This document shows, one piece after another, positions 1 through 9,417 of a stretch of DNA of 64,000 nt. The stretch spans positions 338,743-402,742 of the forward strand of contig NZ_JAUHJQ010000001.1 of assembly GCF_030412965.1 (NCBI RefSeq), given 5' to 3'. The number at the start of each line of letters is the position of its first letter. Position 1 is the stretch's first letter. The notes beneath the pieces are model-generated. The model saw only the letters and a list, made by a program, of their open reading frames with translations. It searched no databases and had not been told where the DNA came from. A program made the position numbers and the translations under genes. This DNA comes from Nocardioides oceani (lineage in GTDB: Bacteria; Actinomycetota; Actinomycetes; Propionibacteriales; Nocardioidaceae).

Positions 1-1735
1 GCTCGAGGAACGGGATCAGGGCGGTCGCGACCGACACCATCTGACGCGGCGAGACGTCCATGTAGTCGACCTCGGCGGCCAGGATCTCCGAGACCTCGCC
101 GTCGCGCTGGCGGACCAGCACGCGCTCCTCGACGAACCGGCCGTCCTCGTCCATGGCCGCGTTGGCCTGGGCGATGACGTAGCGGTCCTCGTCGTCCGCG
201 GTGAGGTAGTCGATCTGGTCGGTGACCCGACCGTCCTCGACCTTGCGGTACGGCGTCTCGACGAACCCGAAGGGGTTGATCCGGCCGTAGGAGGCGAGCG
301 AGCCGATCAGGCCGATGTTCGGGCCTTCGGGGGTCTCGATCGGGCACATGCGGCCGTAGTGCGACGGGTGGACGTCGCGGACCTCCATGCCGGCGCGGTC
401 ACGGGACAGACCACCGGGGCCGAGCGCCGAGAGGCGACGCTTGTGCGTCAGCCCGGCGATCGGGTTGGTCTGGTCCATGAACTGCGAGAGCTGCGAGGTG
501 CCGAAGAACTCCTTCAGCGCCGCGACCACGGGACGGATGTTGATCAGGGACTGCGGCGTGATGGCCTCGACGTCCTGGGTCGTCATCCGCTCGCGGACCA
601 CGCGCTCCATGCGCGCCAGACCGGTGCGGAGCTGGTTCTGGATCAGCTCGCCCACCGTGCGCATGCGGCGGTTGCCGAAGTGGTCGATGTCGTCGGCGCT
701 GATGTCGAGGGCGCCCTGCGGGGCCTCGAGCTGCTCCTGGCCGTCGTGCAGCGCGACGATGTACTTGATCGCCGCGACGATGTCCTCGATGGTCAGCGTC
801 TGCTGGTCGAAGGCCTCGGTCAGACCGAGCTTCTTGTTGATCTTGTAGCGACCGACCTTGGCGAGGTCGTAGCGCTTGGGGTTGAAGTAGTAGTTGTTCA
901 GCAGCGTCTGCGCGGCCTCGCGCGTCGGCGGCTCGCCCGGACGGAGCTTGCGGTAGATGTCGAGCAGCGCGTCGTCCTGCGCCTGGGTGTTGTCCTTCTC
1001 CAGGGTCAGCTCGATCGACTCGTAGACCGTGCCGTCGGGACGGCGGAACTCCTCGAGGATCTGCTCGGTGGTCATGCCGAGCGCCTTGAGCAGGACCGTG
1101 ACGTTCTGCTTGCGCTTGCGGTCGAGGCGGACGCCGACCAGGTCGCGCTTGTCGATCTCGAACTCCAGCCAGGCACCGCGGCTGGGGATCAGCTTGGCGG
1201 TGTAGATGTCCTTGTCGGACGTCTTGTCGGCGGAGCGCTCGAAGTAGACGCCCGGGGACCGGACGAGCTGGCTGACGACGACACGCTCGGTGCCGTTGAT
1301 GATGAACGTGCCCTTGTCGGTCATGAGCGGGAAGTCGCCCATGAAGACCGTCTGGCCCTTGATCTCGCCGGTGTCGTTGTTGGTGAACTCGGCGGAGACG
1401 TAGAGCGGTGCGGAGTAGGTGAAGTCCTTCTCCTTGCACTCGTCGACCGTGTACTTCGGGTCGTAGAACACAGGGTTCTCGAACGAGAGCGACATCGTCT
1501 CGGAGAAGTCCTCGATCGGGGAGATCTCCTCGAAGATCTCCTGCAGACCGGACTTGCTCGAGACGTCCTCACCCTCGGCGCGCCGGCGCTCGACGACGGC
1601 GTTCCACTTGTCGTTGCCGATCAGCCAGTCGAAGCTGTCGGTCTGGAGGGAGAGGAGCTGCGGGACCTCGATCGGGTCCTGGATCTTGTTGAACGAGATG
1701 CGGCGGGGGTTGCCAGAGGTGGTGCGCGCGGCCAA
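1..1735 (-). CDS. rpoB: RNA polymerase beta subunit, N-terminal half (truncated by window edge)
   Basis: This is the catalytic beta subunit of DNA-dependent RNA polymerase; about 578 N-terminal residues are present and the rest lies beyond base 1. The reverse strand reads through continuously with recognisable beta-subunit blocks such as [15 protein letters not shown] and [13 protein letters not shown] (residues about 405-445), the rifampicin-binding cluster. All positions usually mutated to resistance carry the sensitive residue. The start is a TTG (LAARTTSGN) preceded by AAGGA seven bases upstream; no better start is visible. It has its own promoter-like sequence, and the mce locus ends upstream of it. 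rpoC is expected to follow outside the window. Confidence 0.97.
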   Translation of the reverse strand, partial: MAARTTSGNPRRISFNKIQDPIEVPQLLSLQTDSFDWLIGNDKWNAVVERRRAEGEDVSSKSGLQEIFEEISPIEDFSETMSLSFENPVFYDPKYTVDECKEKDFTYSAPLYVSAEFTNNDTGEIKGQTVFMGDFPLMTDKGTFIINGTERVVVSQLVRSPGVYFERSADKTSDKDIYTAKLIPSRGAWLEFEIDKRDLVGVRLDRKRKQNVTVLLKALGMTTEQILEEFRRPDGTVYESIELTLEKDNTQAQDDALLDIYRKLRPGEPPTREAAQTLLNNYYFNPKRYDLAKVGRYKINKKLGLTEAFDQQTLTIEDIVAAIKYIVALHDGQEQLEAPQGALDISADDIDHFGNRRMRTVGELIQNQLRTGLARMERVVRERMTTQDVEAITPQSLINIRPVVAALKEFFGTSQLSQFMDQTNPIAGLTHKRRLSALGPGGLSRDRAGMEVRDVHPSHYGRMCPIETPEGPNIGLIGSLASYGRINPFGFVETPYRKVEDGRVTDQIDYLTADDEDRYVIAQANAAMDEDGRFVEERVLVRQRDGEVSEILAAEVDYMDVSPRQMVSVATALIPFLE

Positions 1736-1837
1736 GAGGTGTCCTTCGAGGATCGCTGCCGGGAGTGGCGCCGGGGCCCCCCACTAGATCAGCCACCGGG
1801 CAGGCCGAAATGCATCTGAGGGCAGGCGCAAAGCGCC

Positions 1838-1866
1838 ACGATACACCAGATCCAGGCGCGCGACAA
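1838..1866 (-). promoter_or_regulatory. Probable rpoB promoter
   Basis: On the reverse strand TTGTCG (1861-1866) and TATCGT (1838-1843) are separated by exactly 17 bases, a sigma-70-type arrangement matching 4 of 6 consensus bases at each element. It would leave an rpoB leader of roughly 95 bases, which begins with a short GGCGC/GCGCC hairpin. The rest of the 1736-1969 gap shows no gene. Confidence 0.5.
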
Positions 1867-1969
1867 CGTCAGCGAGCGCCTGCGACGAGCGTCCCGACGA
1901 TGATGCGCGGTGCCGGCTGCCCGGTCAAGCACCGCGGCCGGACGGGGCGGCCGTAGCGGCCCCCGGTCG

Positions 1970-2854
1970 TCAGCCGCGGGTGGTACGGAGGTCGTCCACG
2001 AGCCAGTCGTCGCCGTCGCGCTCCATGGTCACGGTGACCTGGTTACGGTAGGTCACCGGCTCGGAGGTCTGGGCGTTGGTGGTGAGCTGGTCGACGAAGA
2101 CGAGCACCTGGACCCGGTCCTCGCCGCCGCGGGTGATCGAGGACGCGCGGACCTCGGCCTGCACCACGGTGCGGGTGGCGGGTGCGTTCTCCTCGATCTG
2201 GGTGAACAGCTGCTCGTAGTCCTCGCGGAAGTCGTCGCTGAGGTAGGGCAGGGCGGCGGCGCGGTCCTCCTCGAGCGTGCGGTGGTCGTAGGACAGCAGC
2301 GGGACCACCGCCCGCTCGGCCGTCGACTGGGCCGTGCGCGTCCCGGCCAGGACGTCGTCGTCGGCGGGCACGGTCGCCGCCACCCAGAACGTGGTGGCGA
2401 GGACCGCAGCGGTGAGGACGCCGAGCACGAACGGCACCCAGGCCGGCACGCGGCGGCGCCGCGTGCCCGCGTCCGTGCCCGTGTCCGCGTCTGGTCCGGT
2501 GGTCTCGACCGTCTGGGTCGTCTCGGTCGTCCCCGTCGCGGCAGCCGTGGCGGACGGCGTACGCCGGCGGAACACCGGCTGCCGGCGATCCGGCGTCACG
2601 CGGGCGTCGACGGGCGACGCCGCGGCAGGGGTCGGGGTCGACGTCGGGCTCGGGTGGGCGGTCCGTCCGGCGAGCTCGGCGTCGTGGGCGGCGCGGCGCT
2701 CGGGGTCGAGGAGCACCGCGGCGGCCTCGTTGAGCACCGCGAACCGTCGGTCGGTGGGGTCGAGGTCGGCGAGCTGAGCGCGCCAGGCGGCGCGCACCTC
2801 GTCGGTGGTGGCGTCCGGCGGGACGTCGAGCAGGTCGTACCAGCTGGGGCTCAT
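1970..2854 (-). CDS. J-domain-like protein fused to an Mce-associated membrane domain
   Basis: This 294-residue protein is the last gene of the mce locus. Residues 1-65 resemble a DnaJ J domain (WYDLLDVPPDATTDEVRAAW, then an LNEAAAVLLDPERRAAHD helix), but the HPD tripeptide needed to stimulate Hsp70 is absent (LADLDPTD in its place). A Thr/Pro-rich linker follows, then one membrane helix (about 138-162). The C-terminal domain (165-294) is of the kind seen in Mce-associated proteins and ends in WLVDDL, as in the upstream gene. Its ATG overlaps the upstream stop by 4 bp. The likely role is an accessory subunit of the Mce lipid importer; chaperone function is doubtful without HPD. Confidence 0.8.
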   Translation of the reverse strand: MSPSWYDLLDVPPDATTDEVRAAWRAQLADLDPTDRRFAVLNEAAAVLLDPERRAAHDAELAGRTAHPSPTSTPTPAAASPVDARVTPDRRQPVFRRRTPSATAAATGTTETTQTVETTGPDADTGTDAGTRRRRVPAWVPFVLGVLTAAVLATTFWVAATVPADDDVLAGTRTAQSTAERAVVPLLSYDHRTLEEDRAAALPYLSDDFREDYEQLFTQIEENAPATRTVVQAEVRASSITRGGEDRVQVLVFVDQLTTNAQTSEPVTYRNQVTVTMERDGDDWLVDDLRTTRG

Positions 2855-3537
2855 CGCCCACCCCCCGAGGGCTGGCTGGACGGCTGGGCGGACGGCTGGG
2901 GGGACGGCTCGCCGGACGGGGTGGTCGAAGGCGTCGCGCCGGGGAGCGCGCCGCCGTCCTCACCGCCCTCGCCGTCCTCGACGGCCGGTCCGAAGTCGTC
3001 GACCAGCCAGGTGCCGTCGTCGAGCACGAGCTCCAGCCGGAGGTAGACCGGGAACGGAGCGCCCGGCTCGCCGTCGACGGCGTTGGTGAACGCGCCGGCG
3101 ACCAGGGCGGTCGCCGTGTCGTCGCGCAGCGTGGCGACACCGGTGCCGAACACCTCCGCGGTGCGCTCGGCGTCCTGCTGAGCGACGAGCTGCTCGGCGA
3201 CCACGACCTGCGCCTCGAACTCCTCGTCGGCCTTGGCCGTCAGCACCTCCGACACGCGCTCGCGGAACTCCGGCATCTGCTCCCCCTCGAGGAGGTCCGG
3301 GCCGAAGGTGCCGATCCGCAGCAGGAACTGCTCGGCCTGCGCCATGACGCGGTCACGCTCGGCCTGCACGTCGTCGTCCGCCCCGCGGCGTGCCCAGAGC
3401 ACCGTCCCGAGCGCGATCGTGCTCGCGACGAGCGCGACGGCGAGCACCAGGGTCAGGACCGTGCGGCCGCGGCCGCCCGCCGAGCGGGCCGGCGTGCTCA
3501 GCGCCCGCCCGTCGTCATCGGCTGGAGGAACAGCCAC
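2851..3537 (-). CDS. Mce-associated membrane protein
   Basis: A 228-residue protein with a short polar N terminus, one membrane helix at about 26-49 and a periplasm-facing alpha/beta domain ending in WLVDDFGP, then a low-complexity Ser/Pro/Gln tail. This layout and the position right after mceF identify it as an Mce-associated (Mam/Mas) protein, thought to stabilise Mce complexes. The GTG start lies 40 bp inside the end of mceF; an AAGGAG eight bases upstream supports it despite the overlap. Its stop overlaps the next start as ATGA, so the pair is translationally coupled. Confidence 0.8.
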   Translation of the reverse strand: MAVPPADDDGRALSTPARSAGGRGRTVLTLVLAVALVASTIALGTVLWARRGADDDVQAERDRVMAQAEQFLLRIGTFGPDLLEGEQMPEFRERVSEVLTAKADEEFEAQVVVAEQLVAQQDAERTAEVFGTGVATLRDDTATALVAGAFTNAVDGEPGAPFPVYLRLELVLDDGTWLVDDFGPAVEDGEGGEDGGALPGATPSTTPSGEPSPQPSAQPSSQPSGGGR

Positions 3538-4784
3538 TTCCAGGACTCCTTCCGCAGGCTCGGCGGGGCGACAGTACCCGTCGCCGCGTCGCTGCCCTCG
3601 GTGTCACCCCACGTGAAGGAGCCGGTGGAGCGGTCGTAGCTGCCGATCACCGGCGCCTGGTCGAACCCGGTCGGGGCGCGGTTCGGCGCGTTCTGCGCGC
3701 CGCGGGCGTTGGTGACCGATGCCGGCTCGGTGCAGCGGGCGTCCTCGTTCATCGGACGGTCCTCGCGGTTCTCCGGGGTCCGACGGTCGGTGCTCTCGTA
3801 GCCCCGCGTGCACAGCGGCGCCTCGGTCAGCACCAGTCCGAAGTGGGCGTCGTAGAGACCCTCGGGGTTCTTGTCGACGACCGTGTAGCCACCCTCGACG
3901 ACGTAGGGGTAGAGCACCAGGAGCTGGCGGATGCCGGGCAGCCGCTCGACGACGATCTCGCCGGTGGTGATGAGGTTGTTCAGCAGGCCGTTGAGCGAGA
4001 CCTCGTTCTCCTCCAGGAAGGTCCGCACCTCGGTGACCGAGGCGCCGCCCTCGTCGATGAGCCGGCGCAGGTCCCGGTCGCTGCCGCGCAGCGTGCCGGT
4101 GAACAGCGAGAGGTCCTCGGCGAAGGTCCGCAGCGCGCCGGCGGACGCCACCTGGCGCTCGAGCACGACGTTGCTGTCCTCGAGCAGGTCGGTGGTGATG
4201 TCGAAGTTGTCGTTCGCGGTCTCGATGAACGAGTTGCCGGTGTCGATGATCTGCTGCAGCGCCCGGCCCGTGCCCTCGAAGGCGGTGCCGAGCTCGAAGA
4301 TCGTCGTGCGCAGCGACTCCTGGTCGACCGAGCTGACCGTGTTGGACAGGTTGGTCAGCAGCGTCGTGGTCGAGATGGGGAGGCTGGTGTCCTCCCGGGC
4401 GATCTCCGAGCCGTCGTCGAGGAACGGGCCGTCGTCGGTGCGCGGCTGCAGCTCGACGTACTGCTCCCCCACGGCCGAGCGGTTGCCCACCACGGCCATG
4501 GAGTCGACCGGGATCTCGTCGTTGGAGTCCTCGATGCGCAGGTAGGCGTCGACGCCCTCCTGGGTGAGCACCAGCCGCTCGACGTCGCCGATCCCCACCC
4601 CGCGGTAGGTCACCTCGGCGCCGGAGAAGATGCCGCCGGCGTCGTCGAAGTGGGCGACCACGGTGTAGCTGTCGTCGACCACCAGCCGGTCGAGCTGGGC
4701 GTAGCGGGCACCCACGTAGCTCACGCCGACGAGCGTGATGATCGCGAAGACCAGCAGCTGGACCTTGGTGCGACGGGTGATCAT
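3498..4784 (-). CDS. mceF: MCE family protein MceF
   Basis: Sixth Mce subunit (428 residues) of an actinobacterial lipid/sterol importer. It has an N-terminal membrane anchor (about 7-26), an MlaD-type Mce domain (about 37-112, with GAEVTYRGVGIGDV) and a long helical region that would form the needle or tunnel. The C-terminal 90 residues are polar and disordered-looking, ending in TTGGR. The start ATG overlaps the mceE stop (ATGA). Substrate cannot be read from sequence; in mycobacteria different Mce systems import cholesterol or fatty acids. Confidence 0.9.
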   Translation of the reverse strand: MITRRTKVQLLVFAIITLVGVSYVGARYAQLDRLVVDDSYTVVAHFDDAGGIFSGAEVTYRGVGIGDVERLVLTQEGVDAYLRIEDSNDEIPVDSMAVVGNRSAVGEQYVELQPRTDDGPFLDDGSEIAREDTSLPISTTTLLTNLSNTVSSVDQESLRTTIFELGTAFEGTGRALQQIIDTGNSFIETANDNFDITTDLLEDSNVVLERQVASAGALRTFAEDLSLFTGTLRGSDRDLRRLIDEGGASVTEVRTFLEENEVSLNGLLNNLITTGEIVVERLPGIRQLLVLYPYVVEGGYTVVDKNPEGLYDAHFGLVLTEAPLCTRGYESTDRRTPENREDRPMNEDARCTEPASVTNARGAQNAPNRAPTGFDQAPVIGSYDRSTGSFTWGDTEGSDAATGTVAPPSLRKESWKWLFLQPMTTGGR

Positions 4785-6238
4785 CGCGTCACCATCCCGG
4801 GGACGAGCAGACGGACGAGGTCGGGGTCGTACGCCGCCAGGCCGTTCGGCCGGGCGGGTGCCGTGTCCGCGACCGCCTCACCGCCCGCGCCTGCGGTGAA
4901 CGGTGCGCGCGGGAGGCCCAGCAGGCCACCGAGCCCACCGAGCCCACCCGGCAGGCCGGGCAGCTCCGGCAGCGGGAGTCCCCCGCCGCCACCGCCGCCG
5001 CCGTTGCCCCCACCACCGCAGAGGATCGGCAGCGGCAGGTTGATGCTGTCGCAGACCGCCTCGATGACGGCGCCCGGCAGCCCGCCGCACGCCTGCAGGT
5101 CCTGCTCCTGGAGGCACCGCTGGATGGCGGCGATCGCGCGCTCGCAGAGGTTCTGCAGCTCGAGGATCTGGTCCAGCGGCAGCTCGTCGGGGATCTGCTC
5201 GAGACGCACGCACTCGTTGGGCAGGCCCGGCGGGTTCTTGAGGATCTCCGCGAGGTCCAGGTCCATGTCGATGGCGAGGTTGGTGTAGTCGCCCATGTGC
5301 AGGTTGCGGGCCACCTGCGGGTCCCGGCCGACCACCTCGTCGACGAAGGGGTAGGTCAGGAACACCTGGAACGCCTTGACGAAGTTGTCACCGGCGTTGG
5401 CGAGCTGCGTGAGCACCGGGTCGAGCAGCTCCAGCGAGGAGATCGTGTCGGCCTTGGTCTTGCGGATCACGCGGACGCCGACGTCGCCGAGGCGGTTGAG
5501 CGCCTGCAGCATCTTCACCAGGTCCTCGCGCTGGGAGTCGATGGACTTGATCGCGCTCGGCAGCTCGTCGAGCGCCGCGTCGATCGTGCCCTGCTCCTCC
5601 TGGACGCCACGGGCCAGCGCGTCGATGGACTCGATCGCGTTGACGATCTCGGTGCGGCGGTCGTCGAGCTGGCCGGTGAAGCTGTCGAGCTGCTGGAGCA
5701 CCGAGCGCACGGAGCCCTCGCGGCCCTCGAGCGCGTCCGCCACCTCGGCGTTGATCGTGCGCAGCTGCGCGATGCCGCCGCCGTTGAGCACCAGGCTCAG
5801 CGCACCGAAGACCTCCTCGATCTCGGGGTTGCGCCCGGTGCGCTCGAGCGGGATGACCGCGCCGCTCTCGAGCGGCTCGGTGCTGGCGCCCTCCTCGGGC
5901 GGGGCGAGCTCGACGAACTTCTCGCCGAGCAGGCTGGTCTGGCGGATCCGGGCCTCGGCGTCGGCGGGCAGCTCGGTGCCCTCCTGGAGCTCCAGCACGA
6001 CCTCGGCGGTGTAGCCGTCGAGGCGCACGTCGCGCACCATGCCGACGTTGACGTCGTTGACCTTGACCGTCGACTGGGGAACCAGGTCGAGCACGTCGGT
6101 GAACTGCACCGTGACCTCGATCGGGTCGGCACCGACGTCGGTGCCGCCCGGCAGCGGGAGGTCGTAGACGGTGAAGTCGCACCCGGTGAGCGCGACCGTG
6201 CTCACGATCCCGAGCACGAGGGCCTTCATGCGGTTCAC
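4781..6238 (-). CDS. mceE: MCE family lipoprotein MceE
   Basis: Fifth Mce subunit, 485 residues, with a lipoprotein signal: positively charged VNRMK, a hydrophobic stretch and the lipobox LTGC with Cys20 as lipidation site. The Mce domain follows (about 35-110, including TSLLGEKFVEL), then a helical region and a glycine-rich tail (GGGGNGGGGGGGG) near residue 420. The GTG start at 6238 shares GTGA with the mceD stop and places the signal at the N terminus. The frame stays open further upstream, but that part lies inside mceD and would bury the signal, so it was rejected. LprK-type lipoproteins fill this position in other mce operons. Confidence 0.92.
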   Translation of the reverse strand: MNRMKALVLGIVSTVALTGCDFTVYDLPLPGGTDVGADPIEVTVQFTDVLDLVPQSTVKVNDVNVGMVRDVRLDGYTAEVVLELQEGTELPADAEARIRQTSLLGEKFVELAPPEEGASTEPLESGAVIPLERTGRNPEIEEVFGALSLVLNGGGIAQLRTINAEVADALEGREGSVRSVLQQLDSFTGQLDDRRTEIVNAIESIDALARGVQEEQGTIDAALDELPSAIKSIDSQREDLVKMLQALNRLGDVGVRVIRKTKADTISSLELLDPVLTQLANAGDNFVKAFQVFLTYPFVDEVVGRDPQVARNLHMGDYTNLAIDMDLDLAEILKNPPGLPNECVRLEQIPDELPLDQILELQNLCERAIAAIQRCLQEQDLQACGGLPGAVIEAVCDSINLPLPILCGGGGNGGGGGGGGLPLPELPGLPGGLGGLGGLLGLPRAPFTAGAGGEAVADTAPARPNGLAAYDPDLVRLLVPGMVTR

Positions 6239-7401
6239 GACTGCTCCTCCGCCAAGCCGAGCAGGGACAGGTCGAAGCGCTCCTGGGTGGCGGCCGGCGC
6301 GCCCTGCCCGAATGTTGCGGCCCGGGGCCGGTTGCCCAGCAGCCCGCGCAGCGCGTCGCAGATCTGGTCCGCGCCGGCCACCTGCTCCAGCTGGGTGCAC
6401 AGGTAGAGCGTCGGGTCCTGGGCGAGCTGCTCGAGCAGGAAGCCGAGGTTCGCCCGGGTGTCGAGCGTCCCCGCCTCCGGGTTGTAGGTCAGGCCGAGGT
6501 TGTTCAGCGCGGTCGGCGCGACCTTGAGGATCTCGTCCACGGCGTCGCGCTGGCGCACGAGGATCTGGGTGACGCGCTGCAGGCCCCGGATGTCGCGGCC
6601 GAGGACCTCGCGGTTGTCGCCGACGAACTGCTTGACCTCGCTCAGCGCGGTCCCGAGCGAGCTCAGGGACCCCGCGAGCTCCTGCCGCTCGTCGGCCAGC
6701 AGGGTGGAGACCCGTGCGAGGGACTGGTTGAACCGGCGCACCGTCGTGTCGTTCTCGGCGAGGGTCTCGACGAACTGGCCGAGCTGGCGGGTGGCCCCGA
6801 ACAGCTCCTCCTTGTTGTCCTCGAGCGTGGTGGAGAGCTCGGAGAAGTCGTTGATCGTCTGGTTGAACGACTCACCCTGGCCGGCCAGCTGCTCCGCCGT
6901 CTGCCGGACCAGGTCGGAGAGCGCACCCTCCTTGTTCGCACCCTCCGGGCCCAGCGCCACGTTGAGGTCGTCGAGGCTGGTGTAGATCTGGTCCAGCTCG
7001 ACCGGGACCGCGGTGCGGCTCTCGTCGAGGACCGTGGCGTCGGCGAGCACGTCGCCGCCCTCCCAGGCCGGGGTCAGCTGGATGTAGCGGTCGCCCACGA
7101 TGGACGGCGCGACGATCACCGCGCGGGCGTCGGTCGGGATCTTGACGTCGGCGTCGTAGGCGATCTCCACCTCGACGTCGGTGCCCGAGGGGGTCACCGA
7201 GACCACCTCGCCGACGGGGACGCCGAGCACACGGACGTCGCTGCCCTCGTAGACCGAGATGGTCCGGGGGAACTGCGCCACGAGCGTCTTGCGGCTCTCG
7301 CCGCCGAGCAGGGTCACGCCTGCGGCGACCACGAGGGCCACCAGCAGGAGCGGGACCACGACCCGGCGCAGGCCGCCGGCCACGGATCGGTTCGTCGCCA
7401 T
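6235..7401 (-). CDS. mceD: MCE family protein MceD
   Basis: Fourth Mce subunit, 388 residues. It shows an N-terminal membrane helix (about 13-33), an Mce domain with GSDVRVLGVPVGEV and a PSIVGDRYIQL block, then a predicted helical region and a C-terminal tail with two cysteines. It begins one base downstream of the mceC stop and ends in a GTGA overlap with mceE, as expected for subunits made in fixed ratio. It should be anchored in the membrane with the Mce domain outside, contributing to a hetero-hexamer. Confidence 0.92.
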   Translation of the reverse strand: MATNRSVAGGLRRVVVPLLLVALVVAAGVTLLGGESRKTLVAQFPRTISVYEGSDVRVLGVPVGEVVSVTPSGTDVEVEIAYDADVKIPTDARAVIVAPSIVGDRYIQLTPAWEGGDVLADATVLDESRTAVPVELDQIYTSLDDLNVALGPEGANKEGALSDLVRQTAEQLAGQGESFNQTINDFSELSTTLEDNKEELFGATRQLGQFVETLAENDTTVRRFNQSLARVSTLLADERQELAGSLSSLGTALSEVKQFVGDNREVLGRDIRGLQRVTQILVRQRDAVDEILKVAPTALNNLGLTYNPEAGTLDTRANLGFLLEQLAQDPTLYLCTQLEQVAGADQICDALRGLLGNRPRAATFGQGAPAATQERFDLSLLGLAEEQS

Positions 7402-7402
7402 C

Positions 7403-8371
7403 TCAGGGGCCTAACTGTGGGATGGAGGACGGGAAGTTCTGGATGAAGGTGTCGAACCACGGGCCCGTGCCCAGCGTGTTGGCGAAGACCCGGTAGAACG
7501 GCGCCATCAGGCGCAGCGACCGGTCGAGGTTGTCCTCGTTCTTCAGCAGCAGCTGGACGACCTCCTCGAGCTCGGCGAGCGCCGGCGCGAGGTCGGCCCG
7601 GCTCTCCCGCACGAGCGCGGTCAGCTCGGTCGACATCCGGGTGGTGGACACCAGGAGCCGGTGCACGACGTCGCGGCGCGCCACCAGGGCACGCGCCAGC
7701 ACGTCGGCGTCGGCCATCAGGTCGATGAGGTCCTCGTCGCGCTCGTCGAGCACCTTCGAGACCTTGGTCAGGCTCTGCAGCAACGAACCGATCTCGTCGT
7801 CCTTCGCGGCGAGGTTGCGCGAGAGCCGGGACAGGCCGTCGAGCGCTCCGCGGAACTCCTCGGGGGTGTTGCGGCCGAGGTCGGCCAGCGTCGACAGCGC
7901 GCCGGCGAGCTGGTCGGTGTCGATCGCCCCGGTGGTCTCGGCGAGGCCCTCGAAGGCCTGCACGACGTCGTACGGCGACGTGGTGCGCTCGACCGGGATC
8001 CGGCTGCCCTCCTCGAGGGAGCCCTCCCCGCGCGGCTCGAGCGCGAGGAACATGTCGCCGAGCAGGGTCTTGACCTTGATGGCCGCCCCGGTCTCGGCGC
8101 CGAGGTCGGCGGCCTCCTCCAGCCGGAAGGCCACCGTCACCTGCGCGCCGTCGAGCTCGATGGACTCGACCTTGCCGACCCGGACCCCGGCGACGCGCAC
8201 CTCGTCCTCGGGCTCGAGCCCACCGGCCTCGGTGAACGAGGCGTAGTAGGTGTCGCCGCCGCCGATGATCGGCAGCTGGTCGGCACGGAAGGCCGCGGCG
8301 AGCAGGGCGACCAGCACGGTGATGCTGACCAGCCCGATGATCACCGGGTTGCGTTCGCGGAAGGGCTTCAT
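7403..8371 (-). CDS. mceC: MCE family protein MceC
   Basis: Third Mce subunit, 322 residues, shorter than its neighbours because it lacks an extended tail. It starts MKPFRERNP, has a membrane helix at about 9-28, and an Mce domain with EDEVRVAGVRVGKV and TLLGDMFLAL. A helical region and a conserved FDTFIQNFP-type C terminus follow. The ATG overlaps the mceB stop (ATGA). All six Mce paralogues here are distinct in sequence, so none is a recent duplicate. Confidence 0.92.
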   Translation of the reverse strand: MKPFRERNPVIIGLVSITVLVALLAAAFRADQLPIIGGGDTYYASFTEAGGLEPEDEVRVAGVRVGKVESIELDGAQVTVAFRLEEAADLGAETGAAIKVKTLLGDMFLALEPRGEGSLEEGSRIPVERTTSPYDVVQAFEGLAETTGAIDTDQLAGALSTLADLGRNTPEEFRGALDGLSRLSRNLAAKDDEIGSLLQSLTKVSKVLDERDEDLIDLMADADVLARALVARRDVVHRLLVSTTRMSTELTALVRESRADLAPALAELEEVVQLLLKNEDNLDRSLRLMAPFYRVFANTLGTGPWFDTFIQNFPSSIPQLGP

Positions 8372-9417
8372 CCGAGGTCACACCTCTCGGGGGCTCGCGT
8401 GCCCGGCGGCGGGAACGTCAGCGCACCGAGCTGGCGGCCGGCCAGGGACACGTCGGCGTGGAACTCGCACAGGAAGAAGTTGAAGTAGGACCCGTAGATC
8501 GCGGTGCGCCCGATCTTCTCCAGCTTGATCGGCAGCACCTGCATCGCCCGGTCGAGCTCGGCCTTGTTCGCCGGCTCGTTGAGGTTGCCGGCGAAGCGAC
8601 GCAGCTCCTTGATGTCCTTGACGAAGGGCTCGCGGATGCCGTCGGCCAGCTCGGCGGTCTCGACCGACAGCGCCGAGATCTGGTCGAGCGAGCTCAGGAT
8701 CGCCTGCCGGTCCTCCTTGAGCCCGCCGACGAGCTCGCGGAAGTTGATGATCAGCGAGGAGAGCTCGTCGTCGCGGTTGCCGATCCGGGTGAGCACGTCG
8801 TCGAGGTTGGTGATCAGGTCGCCGATGACCTCGTCGCGGTCGGCCAGGGTGTCGGTCAGCGAGGCGGTGTTGGCCAGGAGGCTCTCGACCGTGCCGCTCT
8901 CGCCCTGGAAGACCTGGATGATCTCGTAGGAGAGCCGGTTGACGTCGTCGGGGGTCAGCGCCTGGAAGAGCGGCTTGAACCCGTTGAACAGGACCGTGAG
9001 GTCCAGCGCCGGCGAGGTGCGCGAGATCGGGATGGTCTTGCCCGCCTCGAGCGCGCCGGCGTCGCCGATGCCCTCGGTCAGGGAGATGTAGCGCTGCCCG
9101 ACGAGGTTGCGGTAGCGCACGGTGGCCTCGGTGGCGCCGGTGACGGCGGTGCCGTCGGCGACGCTGAAGGAGACCAGCGCACGGTCGCCCTCGAGCTCGA
9201 TGCCCTCGACGGTGCCGACCTTGACGCCGGCCACCCGCACGTCGTCGCCCTCGACGACGCCGGTGACGTCGCTGAACACGGCGCGGTAGGAGCGGCTGTC
9301 GCCGAAGGTGAGGTTGCCGATGAGGACGACCAGCAGGGACGTCGCCAACGTGGTGAGCACGATGAAGACCAACAGGCGGGTCGCGTCCGCGGTGGTCTTG
9401 CGGTCCAGCAGCTTCAT
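8368..9417 (-). CDS. mceB: MCE family protein MceB
   Basis: Second Mce subunit, 349 residues from MKLLDRKTT. It has a membrane helix at about 14-35, an Mce domain with GDDVRVAGVKVGTV and RNLVGQRYISL, and a long helical stretch. The ATG at 9417 overlaps the mceA stop (ATGA). The frame is open further upstream inside mceA, but that extension would place the anchor about 145 residues in and was rejected. Two cysteines (FFLCEF and RCDLG) lie near the C terminus. Confidence 0.92.
   Translation of the reverse strand: MKLLDRKTTADATRLLVFIVLTTLATSLLVVLIGNLTFGDSRSYRAVFSDVTGVVEGDDVRVAGVKVGTVEGIELEGDRALVSFSVADGTAVTGATEATVRYRNLVGQRYISLTEGIGDAGALEAGKTIPISRTSPALDLTVLFNGFKPLFQALTPDDVNRLSYEIIQVFQGESGTVESLLANTASLTDTLADRDEVIGDLITNLDDVLTRIGNRDDELSSLIINFRELVGGLKEDRQAILSSLDQISALSVETAELADGIREPFVKDIKELRRFAGNLNEPANKAELDRAMQVLPIKLEKIGRTAIYGSYFNFFLCEFHADVSLAGRQLGALTFPPPGTRAPERCDLG

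Noticed and set aside
399..520. Possible rifampicin-resistance mutation in rpoB
   Set aside because: The cluster reads with sensitive residues at all usual positions (Ser-Gln-Leu...Asp-Gln, His of THKRRL, Ser of LSALG).
3390..5288. Long plus-strand open frame antisense to the mce genes, and similar long frames at 359-1819, 8458-9702, 21167-22978 and 24602-26641
   Set aside because: These are antisense shadows produced by high GC in the third codon position. They lack family motifs and ribosome sites and overlap clearly identified genes.
4781..6400. Longer mceE frame starting at 6400
   Set aside because: It would bury the lipoprotein signal 54 residues inside the protein and overlap mceD by 166 bp; GTG at 6238 is coupled to the mceD stop.
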